From contig NZ_LN831776.1 of NCBI RefSeq assembly GCF_000981585.1, forward strand, positions 7,383,216 through 7,447,215: DNA of 64,000 nt, given 5' to 3'. Source of the DNA: Paenibacillus riograndensis SBR5. GTDB lineage: Bacteria; Bacillota; Bacilli; Paenibacillales; Paenibacillaceae. Under the pieces are notes generated by a model, which saw nothing but the letters and a program-made list of their open reading frames with translations, had not been told where the DNA came from and searched no databases. This document shows positions 44,280 to 52,005 of the stretch, in pieces (positions within the stretch are counted from its first letter, which is position 1; every line of letters starts with the position of its first letter). A program made the translations under genes and the position numbers.

Positions 44280-44924
44280 TTATCTCCCCGCCGTATCCAG
44301 CCAGCCCTGAAACTTCTCCCGGGTGTCGGCAGACAAGGTCTCAAGCGCGGCCAGCTCCGCCAAGCCCGTCTGGTCCTTGCGTCCGTGCTCCATCAGATAG
44401 AGCACCTGCTTGATGGGGAAGCTTCCCTTGCCGCTTTCCTGCTTGATGATTGGGTCGCCAGCGGCAATCTGACCCTCGCGCAGTACACGGAAATAGAAAC
44501 CGCTGTACCCGGTTTTCAGCACCTGGGCCGGCATATCGGCGGGGCCGTGTTTTTGCGCCAGCTTAAAACATGGAAAACGCGGCTGGCTGACCTGCAGCAG
44601 TGTTGTGCCTACCTCGTACACATCTCCGATGCACACTTCCGTCTCCAGCAGGCCGTTGGCCGTGATATTCTCGCCGAAGGCCGAATACTCCAGTTTTTTG
44701 CCCAGCCATTGCTCCCAAAAAGGATAATGCTCAATGGGATATACACACACTGCCTTGTCAGCGCCGCCGTGGTTCACAAGGTCCGCTTGACCGTCCCCGT
44801 CGAACCCTTCCAGATGAAGCTGCACCTTACCGGGTGCCGGCATTTTGTAGATGCCTGTCTCCAGCGGCTTGCCCCGGTAATCGACGGTTTTGGGTTTGCC
44901 TACATTAAGCGAGATGACTTCCAT
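44280..44924 (-). CDS. MOSC domain protein (YiiM-like)
   Basis: A 214-residue MOSC (molybdenum cofactor sulfurase C-terminal) protein. GGADKAVCVYPIEHYPFWE and FGENITANGL (the E-N-x-T motif) lie near 55 and 83. The invariant Cys is in QPRFPCFKLA near 117, followed by GYSGFYFRVLREG. MOSC proteins such as YiiM and YcbX bind molybdenum cofactor and reduce N-hydroxylated compounds. It overlaps the upstream GNAT gene by 20 bp and ends in a repeat-rich spacer. Confidence 0.9.
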   Translation of the reverse strand: MEVISLNVGKPKTVDYRGKPLETGIYKMPAPGKVQLHLEGFDGDGQADLVNHGGADKAVCVYPIEHYPFWEQWLGKKLEYSAFGENITANGLLETEVCIGDVYEVGTTLLQVSQPRFPCFKLAQKHGPADMPAQVLKTGYSGFYFRVLREGQIAAGDPIIKQESGKGSFPIKQVLYLMEHGRKDQTGLAELAALETLSADTREKFQGWLDTAGR

Positions 44925-45435
44925 CCTCTTTCCCTCCTGTCAGCATGCAGCTCATAAATACCTCATCTACGTAGCGCCCGCCAAGAAAAAACTCCTCACG
45001 CAGACGGCCCTCTTCCACAAAGCCGCATTTGCGGTAGAATGCAAGCGCAGGTTCGTTGCAGGACAGCACACGCAGCCGCAGTTTGCGGATACGGTTCTCC
45101 GCCGCATGGCTTTTGATCGCTTCGATCAGCTGTCCGCCGATGCCCATTCGCTGAAACTTCGGGTGAACCGCGATGTTGACCTCACATACATGACGGTTGC
45201 TCTCCATCCCGCTGGGACAGCCAAAGCCGACATACCCGCACAGTTCACCATCCTTCAGAGCGACCAGCTGAGAACCGGGAGGGGCATGCATTAGATAATC
45301 TTCCCGTGAGCGCCACATTAACGGACCGGGTGATGTATCCTCAGTCCAGATCATATTATCAAGTACGATCAGCTCCCGGACATCCCTGATTTCCGAGGGC
45401 CGGATCGTTAAGGCATCCCAGTTCAGTTGTGGCAT
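44905..45435 (-). CDS. GNAT family acetyltransferase
   Basis: The 176-residue protein has the acetyl-CoA loop HPKFQRMGIGGQLIEA near residue 110 and the C-terminal strand-helix CNEPALAFYRKCGFVEEGRLREEF typical of small-molecule GNATs. I start at the ATG at 45433-45435 (MPQLNW) because AAGGAG lies eight bases upstream; the longer frame starting at 45462 lacks a site. The 20-bp overlap with the MOSC gene indicates co-translation. Confidence 0.9.
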   Translation of the reverse strand: MPQLNWDALTIRPSEIRDVRELIVLDNMIWTEDTSPGPLMWRSREDYLMHAPPGSQLVALKDGELCGYVGFGCPSGMESNRHVCEVNIAVHPKFQRMGIGGQLIEAIKSHAAENRIRKLRLRVLSCNEPALAFYRKCGFVEEGRLREEFFLGGRYVDEVFMSCMLTGGKEDGSHLA

Positions 45436-45511
45436 TGCTTCTACACTCCTTGCCATACTCAAATCACGCGGAAGACCGCAGCTGCCTTAACAGCATGCTC
45501 CCGCTGCAATT

Positions 45512-46723
45512 TTATGCCGCATTTCGTCCCAGTGTACGGGCGGTGCGGTTCATGTATGCATGTAATCCAAAGAATCCCACCGACAGCACAGCCATCCCGC
45601 AAGCCAGCCACCCCGTCGGCGCAAGACCTCCATTGTCGAACTGGACGCCCATCAGATAAGGCCCGACCACTCTGCCGACTGCGCCGATGCCGCCGCTCAG
45701 CCCCAGATAGAACGGCGCATTGCGGTCTGCATGGTCCGAAATAAATGACGGCATTGCCGGGGAGATCAGCATCTCCCCCAGCGTCGCCAGCAGCATCGCC
45801 AGAAACAGGCCGGCATAGCTCGGCATGAGCAGAATCACCGCATAACCGCTCAAATAAAACACGGCACTGGCCGTCATTTGCGCCGTTGAGGTCGCTGCAA
45901 ACCAGCGTTTGATCAGACTGACCAGCGGCTGCGCGGCAAAGATCAGAATCCCGTTCAGCGTCCACAGAAACCCGTAAGTCTGCTTAGGCCAGCCTTCGGA
46001 GATAATAAACGGCGACACGCCGGTGTTCCAGATTGAATTGCCGATCAGCAGAAACATGGAACCGACAGACATGAATAGATAGATCCTTATCTGACCCATA
46101 AGCCTCCAGCCGGATTGTGCGGGCTGCGGCTGCTTTTTCCGGGTCTGTTCGTGAGGTGAGGCTGTCCCTACTTTGCGCAGATAAAAAAAGAAAAAGACGG
46201 CAAACACAGCCGAAGTCACACCGTTCAGCACAAAGCTCAGCATATAATTGCCCAAAAACCCGCTCAGCGATGTTCCCAGTGCTACCCCTATATTATTGCA
46301 AACATAAATGATGTTAAACAGCTCCGCACGCTGCTCGGCAAACCGGAATCCGACAAATGCCTGGATCGCCGGCAGCGACAGCGAATTGAACAATCCGAAC
46401 AATCCCATCAAAACGATAAATAAATGCCAGTTGCTGCTTGCCGCCGGAATGGAGAACAAGGACAAGGCCGTTAGGGCCAAGGCCCCTACAATCAGCCGGT
46501 TGACACCGACCTTGTGATACAGCGAACCGCCCAGCAGCTGGCCGGCAATCCCCCCGAGAGCCTGAATTAACAGGACGAGGCCGGCATCCTTCATACTCCG
46601 TCCCAGCTCATCGAATACGTACATGGTCACGAGCGGCCACATCAGCGCACTGCCGGTTGCGTTAATCAAGCTGGCAATCAGAAATACTTTGATTTCTTTA
46701 GGATAGGCTTGCAAAAACTTCAT
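45512..46723 (-). CDS. MFS multidrug-type transporter
   Basis: A 403-residue protein with twelve hydrophobic segments and the MFS loop motif GGSLYHKVGVNRLI between segments two and three. A charged central loop (RKVGTASPHEQTRKKQPQP) divides the halves. The substrate is unknown; similar Firmicute proteins are annotated as drug or multidrug efflux transporters. It starts at an ATG, and the 110 bp upstream hold no further gene. Confidence 0.9.
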   Translation of the reverse strand: MKFLQAYPKEIKVFLIASLINATGSALMWPLVTMYVFDELGRSMKDAGLVLLIQALGGIAGQLLGGSLYHKVGVNRLIVGALALTALSLFSIPAASSNWHLFIVLMGLFGLFNSLSLPAIQAFVGFRFAEQRAELFNIIYVCNNIGVALGTSLSGFLGNYMLSFVLNGVTSAVFAVFFFFYLRKVGTASPHEQTRKKQPQPAQSGWRLMGQIRIYLFMSVGSMFLLIGNSIWNTGVSPFIISEGWPKQTYGFLWTLNGILIFAAQPLVSLIKRWFAATSTAQMTASAVFYLSGYAVILLMPSYAGLFLAMLLATLGEMLISPAMPSFISDHADRNAPFYLGLSGGIGAVGRVVGPYLMGVQFDNGGLAPTGWLACGMAVLSVGFFGLHAYMNRTARTLGRNAA

Positions 46724-46841
46724 ATCTTGTCTTTCATCCCCTGTAAACTATGAGTCATTAATTCATCCAGTATCAGCCTAAAACAGGGTCAAGGGCAAGC
46801 ATATGAATTGACGCTTTATCGCGTCACTCAAATAAAACACA

Positions 46842-48947
46842 TCATTTAAACCCAACAGATTCTCCGTTGGACTGTGTTTCTTCCCTACGCTTCACTTCTA
46901 CAGTAGTTGAGAAAAAAGTCGCCCCGTTCCCCATATCGGCGAGCCGGTCCGGCGTCAACACATTGACTCTCTGTTTGTGTCCTTTGCCTTCCCACCACAG
47001 ACCTTGGCTGATGACAGTGCCGGGCAGCATCTTGTCCGTTACCATCGCCCACAGCTCGATACTGCCTCTGCCGTTATATACGGTGAGCCCGTCGCCTTCC
47101 CCGATTCCCCTCACCGCAGCATCTTCGGGGTGAATCTGCAGTGTCGGCCGCTTCTCCATCCGCTGGTGCTTCTCCACATTGGAGAAGGTGGAGTTCAGGA
47201 AATTATGGTTCGGCGGTGAAACGAACATGAGCGGGTACGCCGTTCCAGGCTGCGGCCGCTGCTGACCGTCATAGCCTTCCTTAAGCGGCGTGTATGTCGG
47301 CAGTGGCGGCAGTCCTGCCAGCTCCATAGCTTTTGAATACAGCTCGATTTTGCCGGAGGGAGTCGGCAGGTTGTCCAGATAATCCGCTTGCGGCGACATA
47401 TCCAGCTTCACGAACCGCTCGGCTGTCAGCCGCTCCAGCGTTACCCCGTTCAGATAAGGGTTGCGCGGATAATCCAGCGCCTGACGGATCATATCATATG
47501 GGGACTCGCTGAACGCCTCCGCATCCAAGCCCATCGCCTTGCCAAGCAGCGAGAAGACCTCCACATTGCTCTTGCATTCCCCGGGCGCATCCAGCACAGG
47601 CTCCTGAAGCTGGATATAGTGATGCCAATAGGAAGTATACAGATCCACATTCTCAAACGTGGATGTTGCCGGCAGCACGATGTCGGCATAGAGAGCCGTG
47701 TCGGTCATGAACAGATCATGCACAACCGTGAACAAATCCTCGCGGGCAAATCCCTTGCGTACCCGCTCCGCATCGGGGGCTACCACCACAGGATTGCTGC
47801 AGTAGACGAACATCCCCATCACCGGCTGCTCCTTCAGCTCCAGCGCTTCACCGATCCGGTTCATATTAATTGTACGTGTCCGGCGGTTCGGGCGCAGATC
47901 AGGGCGGGTCAGTGCCCGGTCATTCGTGGAGCTATAGCCGCCGTTCCCCTTGATCGCTCCGCCGCCGGTCTTCAGCCAGGCACCGGTAAGTGCCGGAAGA
48001 CAGGCGATCGTGCGCACATTCATGCCGCCGTTATCGTGATGCTGGAGGCCGTTGCCGATGTGGATATGCGAGACCTTGGCTTCCCCATACAGCTTGGCCA
48101 GCTTCTCGATATCCGCTGCCGCAATGCCTGTGATCTCCGCGACCCGCTCGGGCGGGTAGGCGAGCACATGGCTGCGTAATTCCTCATGGCCGATTGTATA
48201 ACGCTCAAGAAAAGCGTCATCCGTCATTCCGTCACGGAACAGGATATGCATCAGCCCGAGCGCGAGCGCTGTATCCGTGCCGGGATACAGCGGCAGGAAC
48301 CAGTCCGCCCACTGGGCCGTGCGGTTGCGGTGCACATCGATTACAACTACCTTCGCCCCCCGTTTGCGGGCCTGCTCGGCATAGACGACCTGATGCATGC
48401 TCGTGCTGACAATATTGCCGCCCCAGACGATGATCAGGTCGGCGTTCACCGTATCCTCAGGGCTGGTCCCGCCGTTGAAGCCCATTGTATATTTCCAGCC
48501 TGCGCTGCCGGCAGCGTTGCAGATGCTCTGCTCCAAACGGCTTGCACCAAGCGCATTAAAAAACCGCCGGTCCATCCCGTCAACGCTGAGCACCCCCATA
48601 TTTCCGTAGAAACTGTAGGGAAGGATGCTCTCCGGCCCGTAATCCGCCGACAGCTCCTTAAAACGCCCGGTAATTTCGCCTATGGCCTCTTCCCAGCTGA
48701 TCGGCGTGAAAGAACCGCTTCCCTTCGGCCCTGTACGGCGAAGGGGCTGCAGCAGCCGCTCGGGATGATGCACCCGTTCGGCCATATGCCGCACCTTGTT
48801 GCAGATCGCCCCTTTAGTCACCGGATGCTCGGGGTTGCCCTCCACTTTAATGATTTTGCCATTCTGCTTATGCACTAGAAGTCCGCATGTGTCGGGGCAA
48901 TCCAGCGGGCATACCGCCGGGAAAACCCCATCTCCGCTGTAACTCAT
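46842..48947 (-). CDS. Molybdopterin-dependent oxidoreductase, formate dehydrogenase-like
   Basis: The 701-residue member of the DMSO-reductase superfamily begins with the 4Fe-4S motif CPLDCPDTC then C at GAICNK. The molybdenum ligand position is probably Cys in SICNAAGSAGW (about 148), matching the selenocysteine or cysteine of formate dehydrogenases. The MGD-binding segments include ADLIIVWGGN, VVVIDVHRNRTA and the C-terminal MFVSPPNHNFLNSTF. It resembles Bacillus YoaE. There is no Tat leader, so it is cytoplasmic; electron partners are not adjacent. The ATG at 48947 follows AAAGGAGG; the open frame runs 73 codons upstream without merit. Formate channel and fhs lie nearby, suggesting formate as substrate, but this is inference. 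Confidence 0.9.
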   Translation of the reverse strand: MSYSGDGVFPAVCPLDCPDTCGLLVHKQNGKIIKVEGNPEHPVTKGAICNKVRHMAERVHHPERLLQPLRRTGPKGSGSFTPISWEEAIGEITGRFKELSADYGPESILPYSFYGNMGVLSVDGMDRRFFNALGASRLEQSICNAAGSAGWKYTMGFNGGTSPEDTVNADLIIVWGGNIVSTSMHQVVYAEQARKRGAKVVVIDVHRNRTAQWADWFLPLYPGTDTALALGLMHILFRDGMTDDAFLERYTIGHEELRSHVLAYPPERVAEITGIAAADIEKLAKLYGEAKVSHIHIGNGLQHHDNGGMNVRTIACLPALTGAWLKTGGGAIKGNGGYSSTNDRALTRPDLRPNRRTRTINMNRIGEALELKEQPVMGMFVYCSNPVVVAPDAERVRKGFAREDLFTVVHDLFMTDTALYADIVLPATSTFENVDLYTSYWHHYIQLQEPVLDAPGECKSNVEVFSLLGKAMGLDAEAFSESPYDMIRQALDYPRNPYLNGVTLERLTAERFVKLDMSPQADYLDNLPTPSGKIELYSKAMELAGLPPLPTYTPLKEGYDGQQRPQPGTAYPLMFVSPPNHNFLNSTFSNVEKHQRMEKRPTLQIHPEDAAVRGIGEGDGLTVYNGRGSIELWAMVTDKMLPGTVISQGLWWEGKGHKQRVNVLTPDRLADMGNGATFFSTTVEVKRREETQSNGESVGFK

Positions 48948-49083
48948 GGGCTGCAGTCCTCCTTTGCGGCTTGAATATGTATATTCTATAACCGCATTTG
49001 CTCCACGTAAAGAAAATAGGCGGGAACAAACTGATTCGTTCCAAGTATGCCTGGGTAATAGAGCATATGAAACACTCCCTATG

Positions 49084-49136
49084 AATTCGCCGTGAGCCCG
49101 ATTTCGTTCCCCCGAGTCGGATATGCACGGCGAATT
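49084..49136. promoter_or_regulatory. Leader hairpin upstream of the molybdoenzyme
   Basis: AATTCGCCGTG (49084-49094) and CACGGCGAATT (49126-49136) form a perfect 11-bp stem enclosing an inner CCGA/TCGG stem. It lies between the focA terminator and the molybdoenzyme start, in what would be its promoter or 5' leader. It matches no riboswitch I know. Confidence 0.5.
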
Positions 49137-49153
49137 TTGTTGTAGCCGGAATA

Positions 49154-49190
49154 ACAAAAAAAACACCCCCCGGAGATTTCCGGAGAGTGC
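49154..49190 (-). terminator. focA intrinsic terminator
   Basis: Minus strand: CACTCTCCGG pairs with CCGGGGGGTG (with G-U pairs) around an AAATCT loop, followed by U9. It is 34 bp past the focA stop. Confidence 0.85.
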
Positions 49191-49223
49191 TGATGGTCCG
49201 CCAGACCTGGGCAGGCCAGGAGG

Positions 49224-50051
49224 TTATGCGTGTTTTTTTACACCGGCAGCAGAAATGCCTTCCACCGGTTGAACAGCCGCCGGCGCTTTGCGCAGGTAAG
49301 CCATCCAGTAAGCGAATGCCACGAAGATTGCACCGCCTGTGAGGTTCCCGAGCCAGACCGGGACAAAATTGCTGAAGTACTGGGACCAGGTGAAATGTCC
49401 TTCAAATATGGCAGCAGGGATAAGGAACATGTTGGCTACAACGTGCTGGAAGCCGATGGCTACAAAGGCCATGGTCGGAAACCAGATTCCGAGGATTTTA
49501 CCGCTGAAGTTATCCGCTCCGTAAGAGAGCCATACGGCCAGAGCAACGAGCCAGTTACAACCGATACCGGAAACAAACGCCTGCAAAAAGGTGGCATCGA
49601 TCTTGTGTCCGGCCATATCCACCAGTTTATCCAGATACACGCCGTCTGCGGTGAGGCCGACAACGTGGCCGAAGAAATATGCGACGAACAAGGCGCCTGC
49701 GAAGTTACTGATGGTAATCAGCACCAGGTTCTTAATCGTTTCCCAGAATGAAATCTTCTTGGACATAAATGCCAGCGGCACCGCCATCATATTGCCTGTC
49801 AGCAGTTCCCCTCCGGCCAGCAGCACCATGATCAGACCTACCGGGAATACGGAAGCCCCGATAAAATTCGCAATGGAGCCCCATTCCTTCGGTGCGCCTG
49901 CAATTACGCGAATGTCCAGCAAAAATCCGAGCGCGATAAACGCTCCCCCCAAGAAGCCAAGAATAAGTACAGTGCTGAGCGGATTATGTGCTTTCTTAAT
50001 TCCGTTCTCCACCGTGACTTCGGCAATCCCCTGCGGTTTGTTATAAGCCAT
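49224..50051 (-). CDS. focA: Formate/nitrite transporter (FNT family)
   Basis: FNT proteins form pentameric membrane channels for formate, nitrite or hydrosulfide. The 275-residue protein has six transmembrane helices. The FNT signatures are GASVFPVGLIMVLLAGGELLTGNMM near 95, and GNLTGGAIFVAFAYW in the last helix. The GC(N)W segment IGCNWLVALAVWL is in helix four. No pflB is in this window, but two Fnr-like boxes precede the gene and fhs and a formate dehydrogenase-like enzyme are close, favouring formate over nitrite. Confidence 0.9.
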   Translation of the reverse strand: MAYNKPQGIAEVTVENGIKKAHNPLSTVLILGFLGGAFIALGFLLDIRVIAGAPKEWGSIANFIGASVFPVGLIMVLLAGGELLTGNMMAVPLAFMSKKISFWETIKNLVLITISNFAGALFVAYFFGHVVGLTADGVYLDKLVDMAGHKIDATFLQAFVSGIGCNWLVALAVWLSYGADNFSGKILGIWFPTMAFVAIGFQHVVANMFLIPAAIFEGHFTWSQYFSNFVPVWLGNLTGGAIFVAFAYWMAYLRKAPAAVQPVEGISAAGVKKHA

Positions 50052-50122
50052 GATTCCTATCCCCTTTTAATACTTAAAATTTGTTCCTTTATGTCATTGT
50101 AGCGTGTCGACTAAGACAATTA

Positions 50123-50167
50123 CGTGATAAAAATCACTTATGTAAAAACTAAGTGAAACTTTTCACT
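50123..50167. promoter_or_regulatory. Two Fnr/CRP-like boxes before focA
   Basis: CGTGA-TAAAAA-TCACT (50123-50138) and AGTGA-AACTTT-TCACT (50152-50167) match the Bacillus Fnr consensus TGTGA-N6-TCACA closely and start 29 bp apart, 70-115 bp upstream of focA. Confidence 0.65.
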
Positions 50168-50266
50168 GACATGTCAAATTTACCACAAAAGTATCCAATG
50201 CGGAATGTTTTTATTCAAGTGGAAGCGGCCAGTCCGCCAAAAAGATACATTTGTGCCGGGGCGCAT

Positions 50267-50298
50267 CAAAAAACCGGAGCCTTCATTCGGCTCCGGTT
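50267..50298 (-). terminator. NADH oxidase gene terminator
   Basis: AACCGGAGCC and GGCTCCGGTT form a 10-bp perfect stem followed by TTTT on the minus strand, 20 bp after the stop. Confidence 0.9.
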
Positions 50299-50316
50299 AT
50301 GGGGCAGGCTGCAGGG

Positions 50317-51681
50317 TTAGACCGTTACAGTTTCTTTATGGGGAACTGTTGCGGGTAAGGCCTGAAGGCCTGCGCTATTCAGGAAATTCCATGGTTTGTT
50401 GTAATTCGGCTGGAAGAAGAAATCGATAAATGCCAGCTGGTCTACTGTCATTTTATTTTGTATGCATACCGACACGGTATTGATCGACTGCGTCAGATCC
50501 ATCTTGGACATAATCTGAGCGCCGAGTATGCGGCGGGTCAGGCGGTCATATACCACCTTTAACTGCACCTGCTCAAAGGTTGGCATAAATTCAGGACGGT
50601 AGTTGTCGGTCAGCAGGACACTTTCAATATCCATGCCTTCCGCTTTGGCCGCATCTTCCGTCAGCCCGGTTCCGGCGATATTGTCTTCATAAATTTTGAT
50701 CCCCGAAGTGCCCTGTGTGCCCATGTAGGCAATGGTTGGTGACACCAGATTCCGGGCTACCAGCGTTCCCATGCGCACTGCGTTGGTTGCCAGGGGGATG
50801 TAAGCATTTTTGCCGGTCGGATTATAGTGAATTGCGCAGCTGTCGCCCGCAGCATAGATATCCGGAAGGCTGGTCTGCATGTAGTCGTTGACGATAATTG
50901 CACCGTTAGGAAGCATATCCACTTTGCCCTTCAGCAGCTCGGTATTCGGACGGAATCCGATGCAGAGGATCACCAGGTCTGTCTCATGCTCGCCTTTGCT
51001 GGTAATGACCTTGGTTACTTTACCGTTCTCTCCTGCAAAAGAGCTGACCTTCTCGCCAAGCGCCAGAGTGATTCCGTGATCCTCCAGTGATTTTTGAATA
51101 GGTGCAGTGAATTCTTCATCCAGGTATTTGCTCAGGATACGATCCTCGCCATCGATCAGCGTAACCTGCTTGCCGTTCATTTGAAAAGCTTCTACCAGCT
51201 CGACTCCGATATATCCGGCGCCGACAACAGTGATTCTGTCCACCTGCTGTGCTCTTTCGATGATGGTGTTGGAATGGCTGTAGTTCTTCGACAGGAGGAT
51301 ACCGTCAAGCTCCATGCCCTCCAGCTTCGGAACAATTGGCCATGAGCCGGTGGTCATAATCAGCTTGTCATAGGAGTCATCGAATTCCTGGCCTGTTGCC
51401 AGATTGCGGGCACGCAGGGTTTTGCGGTCCGTATCGATCCGGGTAACTTCATGGCGCATGTTCGTCTTGACACCAAGCTCAGCCAGCTTTTCCGGCGAAG
51501 AATAGAACAGCCCCTGCGGGTCCTTGATTACTCCCCCTACATAAAGCGCGATCCCGCACGACAGGAAAGAAATATTATCATTGCGTTCATATACTGTAAT
51601 CTCGGCTTCAGGATAAAGCTGGGCGGTGTTAACAATTGCGGCGGTTCCGGCATGGGTACATCCAATGACTGCTACTTTCAT
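50317..51681 (-). CDS. NADH oxidase (CoA-disulfide reductase family, water-forming)
   Basis: A flavin disulfide-reductase-type enzyme of 454 residues. The FAD motif VAVIGCTHAGTAA is at the N-terminus, and the redox-active C42 in SFLSCGIALYVGG. The NADH motif TVVGAGYIGVELVEAF is near 160, and YAAGDSCAI near 280 binds FAD. The single catalytic Cys and length match H2O-forming Nox of lactic bacteria, which regenerates NAD+ at low oxygen. The ATG at 51681 follows GGAGGAGG; six extra codons upstream are ignored. Three Fnr-like boxes precede it, consistent with oxygen-dependent control. Confidence 0.9.
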   Translation of the reverse strand: MKVAVIGCTHAGTAAIVNTAQLYPEAEITVYERNDNISFLSCGIALYVGGVIKDPQGLFYSSPEKLAELGVKTNMRHEVTRIDTDRKTLRARNLATGQEFDDSYDKLIMTTGSWPIVPKLEGMELDGILLSKNYSHSNTIIERAQQVDRITVVGAGYIGVELVEAFQMNGKQVTLIDGEDRILSKYLDEEFTAPIQKSLEDHGITLALGEKVSSFAGENGKVTKVITSKGEHETDLVILCIGFRPNTELLKGKVDMLPNGAIIVNDYMQTSLPDIYAAGDSCAIHYNPTGKNAYIPLATNAVRMGTLVARNLVSPTIAYMGTQGTSGIKIYEDNIAGTGLTEDAAKAEGMDIESVLLTDNYRPEFMPTFEQVQLKVVYDRLTRRILGAQIMSKMDLTQSINTVSVCIQNKMTVDQLAFIDFFFQPNYNKPWNFLNSAGLQALPATVPHKETVTV

Positions 51682-51729
51682 GGTTTCTTCCTCCTCCAAA
51701 TGTGGGCATTCATTTATTTTCTCTATAGT

Positions 51730-51807
51730 TGTGATTTATTTCACTTTATGAGTTGATTATATTGTGATTTTTCTCACATTACAAGCCTTTTTGTGATTTT
51801 TCTCACA
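51730..51807. promoter_or_regulatory. Three Fnr-like boxes before NADH oxidase
   Basis: TGTGATTTATTTCACT (51730-51745), TGTGATTTTTCTCACA (51763-51778) and TGTGATTTTTCTCACA (51792-51807). The last two are identical, perfect TGTGA-N6-TCACA sites 29 bp apart. Confidence 0.75.
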
Positions 51808-51933
51808 ACGTTCACAACTTTTGCGGATTTTAGTCCTTCAGGTCCACCCTGCAGCTGCATTAGTTTTCCCCGGAACGGGTACATTATGTCTGCTGTACAG
51901 CAGGAAGGAGCAGGGAACCTTCAACGCAGACGC

Positions 51934-51980
51934 AGCAAAGCCCCCTTACCTCTGCATCAGTCGCAGAAATACGGGGGCTT
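51934..51980 (-). terminator. fhs intrinsic terminator
   Basis: Minus strand: AAGCCCCC pairs with GGGGGCTT over a loop of about 26 nt, 26 bp after the fhs stop. The U-run is short. Confidence 0.65.
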
Positions 51981-52005
51981 AAGCCTGTGAATTTATATAA
52001 CCTAG

